Assembly: GCA_949987565.1 (NCBI GenBank)
Contig: OX465115.1
Location: forward strand, 1,462,043-1,526,042
Origin: Luidia sarsii
Lineage: Eukaryota > Echinodermata > Asteroidea > Paxillosida > Luidiidae
Direction of reading: 5' to 3'
DNA: 64,000 bases
Shown here: positions 12,901 to 24,900 of the stretch, piece by piece
Layout of the letters: each line of letters starts with the position of its first letter
How positions within the stretch are numbered: the first letter of the stretch is position 1
Position numbers and translations under genes: made by a program
Notes under the pieces: model-generated
What the model saw: the letters and a program-made list of their open reading frames with translations, nothing else
Told to the model about the DNA's origin: nothing
Database searches by the model: none

Positions 12901-15900
12901 AAAAAGATGCCTAGAAATGTGCTGGGAAATCTGAACTGTAATACATGAATCCGTGGACTATGTCTGGCCAAACAAGAAATGATGTACAGCCTCCTTAAAA
13001 CTCCGAGCCCCTCCTTTGAGGGCTGCCCAATGATATCAGGGGGAAGCCTGACAGCGACTGACAAAAATCTCCTGTTATAGTCCAGCAGAGTCTGGGCTCT
13101 TCTTGTATCAGGAGGAAGAGGGTGCTACGGCATACCCCTCCTCTCTCCGGTACGGTCTACCCACAGCTGCTTCATCAGTGGTTATCGCCTGTCAGTCAGG
13201 CGTGGTGCCACATTCCCTATGGCCACATGCTCAACAGTACACTGTCCAGTATCCATACAGGTCCGTACTAGAATTTGGGATTTAAGACGTCCGTACTGGA
13301 ATTCGGGACTCGCGGGTTCGAATCCCACCCGAGCTGCCTGAAATATTTTTATCAGGCACCGGGCAAAGCACTGAGCATTCAGTGTTTACCACGTCGAGTA
13401 AGGGCAAAACCTCTTTGAAGTACATTCTCCTCAACGCAAACATCATGTTATATCGATACAGGTGTTGTGAATCTACTACTGGATTATTCCTATAGTGGAA
13501 CTACAGCAGAAAGGATTGGTTAATCATTAAACGTGATACTCCCGGAGGTTGTCAGTCTAGGAAATCTCTCTCTCTCTCAAAAAAGGTCTGCATCTTCAAG
13601 TGTGCTTTCTCCCTCTGCTACCCCCAACCCCTCAACTCCCCAATCCCCCATGCCCAGGCTTCATCAACGTTCTTGGGGCCAAGTACAGCGACAGCAAGTG
13701 GCGCAAGAAGTTTGTGACCGTGGAGGAGGGCACCATGGCCCTCTACTCGGAGGACGGGGACAGCTTACAGTTTGAGTTCCCGCTGTTGGGCACCGAGATG
13801 AGCCCGGCCGACCCCAAACTCACCCGCCGCAAGATGGCCATGCGGATCTTCAGAGGTGCTGAGACACTGATATACATACAGGTAACAGTTTGCAGACGTG
13901 CTAGGATTTTTTGTTTGGGTATCGAGGAGATTGTAATCTGATGAGGGGATGCCATCATTCCACCCATCGTCTGGGGAACAAAGTTCACAGCTCTGATAAT
14001 AATTGCAGAATTCTGGGCTAACGGCAACCCGCAAGCGCATAATTTATTTCATGGATCGCTTAAGCAAGGATTTGGCGCTTAACGAGCTAGCACGGAATTT
14101 TCTGCCCTTATTGGAGGATTTTGCATCCGCAACAGCAGAGGAAAAAGGCAGTCTTTCGTTGAATTTGACGACCTAATTTTCAACGGCGACTGCGAATTCA
14201 GACAAAAACCCTAGAAATATTCACCGGCGCAGATTTGGTTATATAGTTTTCGACCCCTTTACCTTTTTGCTTAACCTCCTTAGAAAAAGCATGGATTTTT
14301 AGCAGACAACAATGCAAAGATTTTCTTTGGCATTCCAGGCAAGGAAGCGATTCACGCATGCATGTACCGGACGTGAATCATTAGTTTGCTTGACACGGAA
14401 GCAAGAAATGATGTTGGCCATGAAATACGCTCACGTTAAATGCAGGAATGTTTACTTCCTGGTGTTAAGGTTGTGTGGTGTATCTGGATTTGGTATGATT
14501 GGGCTGTCTCGCTCACTCACTCATTCAACGCACGCCTTTGCCTTTGAAAAAGTTCCTGCAAGGATCGGAACATCATGCCCTCAAACTTTTGAGATTTTAT
14601 GTATTGCAGGTCATTTTAGTCAGTGAGCAGTTTTTTGTATTAACTTCATTTTTACTCATTCAATCCTCTTCTGACTCTTTCCTTTTATTATCATCCCCCC
14701 TCCCAGTTTTTCAACCATCTGGACATGGGACCCTTGCTACAGGTCTACACCAAGATTCTGGACCCCAAGAGGGGCACCTCGTCGCCCCGGCAACAGGGCA
14801 TGGTGTCCAACATCTTGCGGGCGTTCGAGAAGCAGAACAGCGACAGCGGTGACCAGGTAAACCTCATCCTCCTCAACCCACCCCCCCCCTCGACAACCTC
14901 TCTCTCGTCCTTCCTCCTTTCTCCATCTCTCCTCCCAAGGTCATTAGAGGCAACAGTTGTTCTTCTGATTAGGACGGCACGTGGCCTGTGAGAACTGAAT
15001 CGACTCTCCGCCATCTTGGCACACCGAGAGTCGCGGTTATCCGAGGCAACAGTTCTTCTTCTAAAAAGAGATAGCATGTGGGTTGAAGCCACTGTCGGCC
15101 ATCTTGGCACTCCCATTGAATCAAGGTCATCATAGGCAAAAGTTCTGAAATGGAAGACCTGTGGACCATGAAAATTGAAGCCACTGTCCGCCATCTTGGC
15201 ACTCCTCATTAGTCACAGATCAGAGGCAACAGTTCTTCTAAGAAAGATAGCATGTGGGCTGAAGCCACTGTCGGCCATCTTGGCACTCCCATTGAGTCAA
15301 AGTCATTATGGGCAAACATTCTAAAAAGGAAAGCATGTGTTCCATGTGAATTGAAGCCACTGTCCGCCATTTGGCACTCCTCATTGGTCACAGATTAGAG
15401 GCAACAGTTCTTCTTAAACATCTTGCCACTCCTTGCGAGTCAAGGGCATTAGAGGCGGCAGTTCTTCCCGTGGGTTTTGAGAAGCCACTATCGGCCATCT
15501 TGGCATTCCCAATGAGTCACGGTCATTGGAGATGACAGTACTTCTAAAAAGGATAGCATGTGGGGGTGAGAGAACTGAAGCTAATGTTCGCCATCTTGGC
15601 ACTCTCAATGAATCACGGCATACTCTTTTGAGTGGCCATCTTGGGGCAGACCGACCTTACAGTCTGTTCATTCCAGGTTGAGCTCAACCTCAGCCTCATA
15701 TGTCATGCCCCTTTCCTCCGGTCAGTCGAAAGTGGCAAACGGATTCCACTTGGCCACATGAACAACAGTACACAGACCCAGACCGATGTTACGAATATGC
15801 TTTGAGCTCCTCTTACAGTGAGCTGGATCTCCAATCACCGTGGCCCGTAACAGTAAGAGATAGCACAGTGGTGCTCCCATGGCAGCTATCAATAGCTTGC

Positions 15901-18900
15901 ACAGTCTACACAATTTGTAGTACAACATAGACTGTGTCCTTACAGNNNNNNNNNNNNNNNNNNNNNNNNNNNNNNNNNNNNNNNNNNNNNNNNNNNNNNN
16001 NNNNNNNNNNNNNNNNNNNNNNNNNNNNNNNNNNNNNNNNNNNNNNNNNNNNNNNNNNNNNNNNNNNNNNNNNNNNNNNNNNNNNNNNNNNNNNNNNNNN
16101 NNNNNNNNNNNNNNNNNNNNNNNNNNNNNNNNNNNNNNNNNNNNNAACTCTGACCTCTTTATCCATAGCTGTCCTCAAAATTAATTGCTTGGCCGAGTGT
16201 CTCAGTGCTACTTGCTTTGTTTCCATAGAAACGTGGCTTGTCACCCTTTTTTGTTGTCAGTTTATTACTGCTTGTAAACCTCTCCATTGGTTCATGCAAT
16301 TTCTTCCCTCACATTTTGTTCTTTGCTCAATGTGCTATTGTGCTACACTGCGTGCTGTTGAGACCAAGTTGGAAAAAAAGGGGAAAATGTTGGTTGATAA
16401 TCCCTGATGTACCTCCTGTATCGTGTTGTTGTTAAATTGGTACCGGGGGGGGGGGGGAGAGGGGGTATTTGGTGGTTTTTTTTCTGAATCCCCTTTTTTC
16501 CTCTGCGCTTTTGACAGTTTTTGAGAACTAATTATCCTGCTCTATTTGGACTTGACTTTCAATTCGGGAAACCAGAATACCAGGAAAACTATTACCCAAA
16601 AATGGTAGCCATTTTGAATTGCAAAGGTTAATGGCCATGTTTCAATTTGATGTGATTTTTACTTTCATGTAATGACTGTCTTAAAATAAAAAAAAAAAAA
16701 AAAAAAAATAGATCAGAATGCTGCCATTCTACAAGTTTTGAAAGTATTTTTGATGAACAACTGAGTTTTTAGAATTGATTTTGTTTTTCCCACTTGGTCT
16801 GATAGTATATAAACGTGGCAAAAACCATCGATGAAGACTTGTATTTGGAGCTCCTGGACGATCGGGCGAGACCGTCGTCACCCGAAAACCTCAAACCCGA
16901 GAAGAAAAAGAAGAAAAGGGCCTTCCTTGTGAGTCTTGTCGCCGCAACCTCCTGGGAGGTCGGAGGTCATGACCTCATGAACGACATTGGAGACAATGCT
17001 ACATCTGATTCCTCCCATAGATCACTCATTTTTCATCGTGGTTTTACAGCGACAGTCGTCATTCGCCCAAGTCTGTTTCTAGCCGAAAGCATTTTTTTCT
17101 CTTCCCCAACATGTTAAAAAAAGGTTTTGCCAAAAGAGAGAAAAAAAAAATGGTTTTGTTTCTTCGCCTTTTGTTTGTCCGCCAATGCATTGCCAGCAAG
17201 CAAAATTCATTGAAATCTTTCAAAAATTCATTGAAGTATAGCGGCGCTTCTGTGTATTTTTTAAGTATATGTACTGTACATGGTACATGTAGGAGGTGGA
17301 GAGATCTGGTAGCCTGACTTGAATGAATGTTATGGAATGCCCGGTTGCGTGTCAACTGTGGGGGTAACAGACTGTGGTTGTCTTGTCATCGTAGTCTCAT
17401 CTCGAGACATCAAACTTTAAATTTCTGCACCATCTTCATAAAAAAACACAGCACCATCTCAGACCCGGCTTCATTTTATCCCCCCCTGCCTATTAATACA
17501 TACAGTTTACCTTTCTCCCTTTTTTCAGTCCTTACATATTGCCTTTGACCAACACCTATCCACTTTCATTGCAGTAGCACAGGACTCTTGTACTAACGAT
17601 CGGTTCCATTGCAGTGATCAGCTATTGTGTAGCATTTCTCTTTCTCATGTTCCTTCGCAGCCTAACCCAGAAATCATGAGGCCAGCTCCTTTGTAGATAG
17701 TCAAAAACCAAGATAACAGTTCACTGAATACATTTTTTTGTATCATTTCCGATGGTTACTATTCACCACTTGCAGCTGGGTGTAGGAACACATGCTGTAT
17801 GTTTGTGTACGTGTATCCTCAGCTATAATTTTCAACAACTGAACTCATTGTGGGTTATTGATATTGGAGTTTCAAGTACTGGGAAATACTGAGCATGGAA
17901 CCACTTGCCCTATGCTTCCCGTTGGTCATCAATTCCTATCGGTCACTCTAACAGTCATCAGTTTCCCACTGGTCACTCAAATGGTCCTTGAATGCTGCTG
18001 GTCACTCAAATGGTCATTGATTCCCCATCGGTCACTCAAATGTCATCGATTCCACACCGGTCACTCAAATAGTCATCAAATCCCCATCTGTCACTCAAAT
18101 GGTCATTGATTCCCCATTGGTCACTCAAATGGTCATCAATTCCGCACTGGTCACTCAAATGGTCATTGATTCCCCATCGGTCACTCAAATGTCATCGATT
18201 CCACACCGGTCACTCAAATGGTCATTGATTCCCCATCGGTCACTCAAATGTCATCGATTCCACACCGGTCACTCAAATGGTCATCAAATCCCCATCTGTC
18301 ACTCAAATGTTCATTGATTCCCCATTGGTCACTCAAATGGTCATCGATTCCCCATTGGTCACTCAAATGGTCATCAATTCCGCATCGGTCACTCAAATGG
18401 TCACTTGAATGCCATCGGTTCCCAGCGGCCATTTTAAGTAACAGTCACCGGGTTTTCCCGATTGGTCACGTCAGGTCATGCAACACGGCCGGACCAGGAG
18501 TGCCTCTGTCCAGGACTCGCCCGGACCGGTCAAGAAGGCGGAGGAGCTCGACCCGGACGTCGGCAAGAAGGACAAGAAGACCAAGAAGGACAAGAAGGAC
18601 AAGAAGGACAAGAAGGGCAAGGGGTCAAAGGAGCAGGAGGCAGCCGCCAAGGAGGCCCCGGAGGTCGCCGTGGAGCCCGTCAGGAGGCGACAGCCGTCCG
18701 GTAGGTGGCGAGACTACCCAGCTTCGCAGCACCTCATGCATGGGTGGCCTCATGCCAAGAACACAATCTAATGCCATACGACCTCAACCAGCTCGGTGGT
18801 TAAGTGTTTAAGACGTCTGCACTAGAAAGTGGGAGTCATGGGAACTTTTTTCTAAACAGTTGTGAAAATGGCAAAGGATTTTTGGACAGGACTGGGTCTG

Positions 18901-21900
18901 AAGTTTCTTTACCATTTTTCACAAAATGTTTTATATACATGTATCAGAACAGCTTCTTCCCTCATTCAGCCTCTCTCTATCTGGAATTCCCTTCCTGGTT
19001 CATGTTTTCGTCCAGCCTGCAAGCTTGCTTTTTTGTCAATTCCCATCTCCAGCCTTCCTGAGTTTCCTCTCTATCTCCTTCTTTCCTTAGCCCTTAACCT
19101 TGAGGGGCTTAATAGCCTTGTTTTGTGCAAAGTTGCATTAAAAAGCAAAAATTTCGGTTGGGACAACACTGTTAAAATTATTTTTCTTTTCTTTTCTCCC
19201 CCTCCCCTTTGTAGTGATCAACAAGTTCAAGGAGTCGGACAAGAGTCACCTTCTTGTGGTGGACAAGCTGGAGGTTGAGAGGAAGGAGGTGGACGAACGA
19301 AAGAGAGCAGTCACCAAGATGAAAGTAGACCTCAGGTCAGAAACCAACCGCATAAAGAAACACCAGAGAAAGTAGAAGTCTATGGCCCTTAACAAATCCA
19401 TGGATCAGGCTGGGGCTCAGGCTTCATCTCCGTCTGACAGAACCTGAAAATCCGGGTTGTGGTTTGTTGCCCAATTTGACTGTTTGTTGGCTTGATAGGT
19501 ACAGGGTATTCTCCAAGAAGCTGGGTCCATACGCTTGTGTTTTGATGCCTGTGATCTTATAACGAGTAAGATGAAAGGTCCTGCTTTGAGAAAGGTCCTG
19601 CTAGAATCGAAACGTCAGGCCCACTAAATTTTAAGATGAAATATGATCAAAGCCTAAGCCCGAGCATATGCCTTCATTTCGAAAAGGGCCTACGGTTTGT
19701 TGACTTGATAAAATAATACTGAGTATTCACCATGAAACTGATGCCAAACGCCTTTTTTTCTAGATGCCTATGACATTGTAACGGGTAAGAGAAAATAATG
19801 ACCAAAGCCTAAGGCCGAGCCTTAGGCTTCATTTCGAGCCTTAGGACTTTTCCACATCATGTTAATTAATTACTTTTAAAGAGGAAGAACGGTTCAAAAT
19901 GCTTTCCTGAAAATGCCTGCACACATTTTGTGTACAAAGTCTAAGGGAACATTTTCCAATGTGCCCAATTTCCGGACATGTCAACTTTGAGAAATTACTG
20001 ACTCACTACTCATCAGCATGTGCGTAATGGTATCAGACCTTCCATGAAATGTGCGCGAAAATCTGCCGTTTTTTGAGAAAAGAGGAAATTAGTTGAATTT
20101 CCAATGTTTGTTTAATTGAGCGATAATTGGAAAAAAATAAAAATGGTTATTTTCATGTAAGCCTTTTTTTTATCCAGAAATTTAATTTTCATTTTCTCAG
20201 AGCCACTTCAACACAAAAAAATGTTAAGCATGACAAGTCTTCCTCTTGTAAACAGGATAACAGACCACATTAGGATTCAATCTCAATGGCTACTGTCTTG
20301 TACTCCACTATTCTTGACTTCGCATTGAAGCAAAAGTGAAGTTTGGCTTGGCAAGCTGATCCTACATGTATGAATCATGACTTTTTGCGCTTGAGCAAAT
20401 TTAAGCGGCTCTATGAATTTGGCCCCTGGTGACCAGACTGACTTTGCCAGTGGCATTTCTGAATTTGGTGCCGTGAATTGCACAAAAAAGTGCCATTCCT
20501 GTGTTGATTTGCGATAGCTGCCAACCATTCCTATTTTGGATCAATTATTCCTCTTTTTAGGGTGTAAAAATGTATCACTTTTTGCGTGTAGTTTGCTCTG
20601 TGATTCCTCTTTTTTTTTTAGCCAAAGTATTCCTACGGTAATTTACTTTAACCCTAACGCTTTGCACCTCCCGCATAGGACACACACTGTATACCACAAT
20701 TTACCACAGTGCCCACAGGGGTGTAGGCTCACATACCACAGGACACCACAAAAACCCTGCTGTGGAATGTCGTGGTGCATGGCCCTTATCCTCCCACAGG
20801 AAAAACCGTGTGTGGTTAATTGTGGTTTCAATGCCGGTTAGGGAATTATTAAGATAGATTGTCAGCTATGCTTTGGTTTGGAGTCTTTGTGTGGTACCCT
20901 ATGGGTGAACATTTCTGCTCTCCGATTTTTCCTTGGGGTCGGGTCTCCAGTGCCCAGAAGCGAGGGACTACCGATCCGCGGAGGAAGGAGCAGCTGGACT
21001 CCGAGCTGAACAAGGTCCAGCAGGAGTGGAGTGAGTGCAGCAACCGGCTGGCCTTCATCAACAATGAGATTGAGAGGCTGACCAAGGGCAGCGACGCTGG
21101 CGGCACTGTGGAGCAGAAGCAGGTAGGAACAGCGCCCTCGCTCCCCCACGCGGGACTGCTGTCGACCGGCGGTAACCACTTTTGCGACGGGGAAAACGGT
21201 TCACGTAGTAGTGTTGCCTGGGGTTCCCTGGTATTAGTCAGCTGAATGCAGGCACTGTGGTTCACTGAATGGCCACTGTGTGCACTCTGAATAGGGTCAT
21301 TGCATCCACACAGTCCCTGGTATCAGTCAGCTGAATGCAGGCACTGTGGTTTACTGAATGACCCACTGTGTGCACTCTGAATAGGGTCATTGCATCCACA
21401 CAGTCCCTGGTATCAGTCAGCTGAATGCAGGCACTGTGGTTCACTGAATGACCCACTGTGTGCACTCTGAATAGGGTCATTGCATCCACACAGTCCCTGG
21501 TATCAGTCAGCTGAATGCAGGCACTGTGGTTCACTGAATGGCCCACTGTGTGTACTCTGAATAGGGTCATTGCATCCACACAGTTCCTGGTATCAGTCAG
21601 CTGAATGCAGGCACTGTGGTTCACTGAATGGCCCACTGTGTGCACTCTGAATAGGGTCATTGCATCCACACAGTCCCTGGTATCAGTCAGCTGAATGCAG
21701 GCACTGTGGTTCACTGAATGACCCACTGTGTGCACTCTGAAAAGGGTCATTGCATCCACACAGTCCCCGGTATCAGTCAGCTGAATGCAGGCACTGTGGT
21801 TCACTGAATGGCCCACTGTGTGTACTCTGAATAGGGTCATTGCATCCACACAGTCCCTGGTATCAGTCAGCTGAATGCAGGCACTGTGGTTCACTGAATG

Positions 21901-24900
21901 GCCCACTGTGTGCACTCTGAATAGGGTCATTGCATCCACACAGTCCCTGGTATCAGTCAGCTGAATGCAGGCACTGTGGTTCACTGAATGGCCCACTGTG
22001 TGCACTCTGAATAGGGTCATTGCATCCACACAGTCCCTGGTATCAGTCAGCTGAATGCAGGCACTGTGGTTCACTGAATGGCCCACTGTGTTGCACTCTG
22101 AATAGGGTCATTGCATCCACACAGTCCCTGGTATCAGTCAGCTGAATGCAGGCACTGTGGTTCACTGAATGGCCCACTGTGTGCACTCTGAATAGGGTCA
22201 TTGCATCCACACAGTCCCTGGTATCAGTCAGCTGAATACAGGCACTGTGGTTCACTGAAAGGCCCACTGTGTGCATTCTCAATAGGGTCATTGCATCCAC
22301 ACAGTCCCTGGTATCAGTCAGCTGAATACAGGCACTGTGGTTCACTGAATGGCCCACTGTGTGCACTCTGAATAGGGTCATTGCATCCACACAGTCCCTG
22401 GTATCAGTCAGCTGAATGCAGGCACTGTGAATCTTTGAAAGGCCCACAGTGTACGTACTGAATAGAGCCATTGTTTCCAAACAGCCCTCTGTTGGTGAAA
22501 CATCAATCACACAAGCTTATTTACCTCATTGATGTTTCAAATCCAGCCCAGGACTTTGACGGTAGCTGGCTGTTCAATGGGAAGTAAATGGTCAAGAGCT
22601 TGAGTCACAAAAAACAAAGTTAAGCTCTCCAACTGCTCATCACTTTTCTCTCTTTTGTTATCGTCGATGTTTTCGATGCGGAACAGATCCCAGTGCTGAC
22701 TCTCTATTCCTATTGATATCGCTGTATTAAAAGAATTTTCTCAAAAGTTAGAGGGCCTGACATTTCGATCCTAGCAAGACCCTTTTTCAAAGGCCTCTGA
22801 GAAAGAGCTAGGATCGAGACGTCAGGCCCTCTAACTTTTGAGATTTATGTATTGCAGGGTATTTAAGACAGTGAGCAGTTTTTGTATTAACTGTAAATTA
22901 TCTCATTAGAAAATAATGGTGCTCAGCACGACTAGTGTCAGGTTTGTGTCATTTTCCCTGTCCCTCTGCAACCAAAAGAAAGAAGAGAATCCTGCATTTT
23001 GACACCATGGTGATGATGATCTTGCTGGCAGTGTGATTGATGAAGGCTTGCATTGTGGGCTCATAGTGTAAGAGGTTTGTGGTGGCTCCCCTGTGCATGA
23101 ATTCTCTGAATAAGAGTAACAAGTGTTGCCGTGACAAGAGTCGGCACCTCTGAAACTTTTCTTCGCACAAGTGCGGCTCTGCACTGAGTCGGTATCTCAA
23201 AGACTCTTTCATGAACAAGTGTGGCTCTGCAAGGATTCGGTACCTCAAAATCTCTGCTATGAACAAGTGTGGCTCTCAGAAGAGTCAATACCCCCATAAT
23301 CTCTTTTTGACGAGCCAGTTGGTCAACGTTTCAGGCAGTGTGTGCTCCGCCCGTCAGCAGGAGACTTACAGTCTATGCACGGTGCCACCGCAAACCTCTC
23401 ACATTGTTGGCGACAACTACAAAGATGACATTTTGGATGAGGGAGCATATCTGATGCACCGTGTCCCCCATGCTTGTGCTAATTCCCCAAGACTAACCCA
23501 TTTCTACGCCCCACTCCTGCCCCCCCCCCCACCAACAACCCACGACCCCCCATAACTGCTGCTCTGGGATTTTGAATTGCCACGGTAACCGTGCAGCAAT
23601 TTCGCATGTCCATGGTTAGGGAGCTGTCCTTTAAGGACCCCCTCATGGTGCGCAACTCTCGCGACCGGCTCTCCCTCTGCTCCATGCGAAGCTGGAGCCT
23701 CGTAAGTGGCCCGTTGGCGTGGGAACAGAAGATAAGGCTGTACCCGCATCCTTCTATCCTCATCACGTTGTAAAGTTCATGCATGAAACCCAGCCTTAGA
23801 TGTGATATGATTTTGGCTCCAGTGAGAATGCAATTCAATGAGGGTTTGCCCTACTCGACATATGTAGCAATCAATAGACCGCTTGTGCGACCAATGTTTG
23901 CATGCCATCACCTGACTTATAGAGGATAATTTGGCATCTCATTTGGTGCAGAACAGGAGTGGAAATGATCAAAGAAGACTATCATATTGGTCCACATTCT
24001 TCTTTGTACATTTCCATCGCTGCTCTGAACCAGATGAGGTGAAAGAATACCCACTATCAGTCACGTGATGTCATGTAAACAGTGGTCGCGCAATCGGTCT
24101 ATTAGCAGTGCATGCTCAGTTCTTTGCCCGATTGACTGCTGTAAAAATTGCAGGCAGTCCGGGCGGGATACGAACCCTTGACTCCTGCTGTCTAGTGCAG
24201 GCATCTTAACCACTTGAGTGACTTGATCACGGAGCTTGTTGAGGTCATGTATTGAAATTGAACGGCCGTTACCTTGTTGCATCATAGGCATGGCTGAGAA
24301 TGTACATCGATTGGGGTGATTGCCTGCTCAGTGCTTTGCCCAATTGACTAATTGATTGAGTTAAGCAAGCTGTCAATGAATTCCAGTCTGCGATGCCCAA
24401 GGATTGTTTATTTTTTAAAGAAAGTCCTGCTGTCGATTTCACCAAACTAATCGTAACTTACGATCAATCGCAAGGCGATGAACGATGCACAGAAACCATA
24501 ATGTATCACAACAATTACGATGGGTTATCCATCGTAAGTTGAGTTACGATACATCGTAAGGCTTCGTGAAATCCACCCCAGCCCTCACTATGCCCCATGC
24601 ATTGTGCTCGTCTTTGTGCATTTTTGCTTTTCAATTGCAGCATTTAATTTTTTTTTTAGATAAATGGTCATTGGACGGGAGATCAAAGGACTTTTCAGGA
24701 TGGGGACTGGTGAATTTCTGTCACTAGGTGGCGCTGTAATCCAAGGATTGGTAGAATAATGTTATGAGTGATGAAGTTGATGGGGTTATTGGGGATGATT
24801 TAGTGGTTGACCAAAGCGCTATACCAATGCTTCTTACCAGTGCATCCATGAATAGCCAGTGATCCTGCAGACTCTAATTCTGCCCACATTGTCTCGGAGG

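Noticed and set aside
21224..22440. CRISPR-like array
   Set aside because: Units are contiguous with no unique spacers, and the sequence is from an animal genome.
21262..22510. 274-codon - strand ORF with 30-residue repeats
   Set aside because: The 90-bp period forces an open frame; no splice sites, start context or non-repeat flank supports it.
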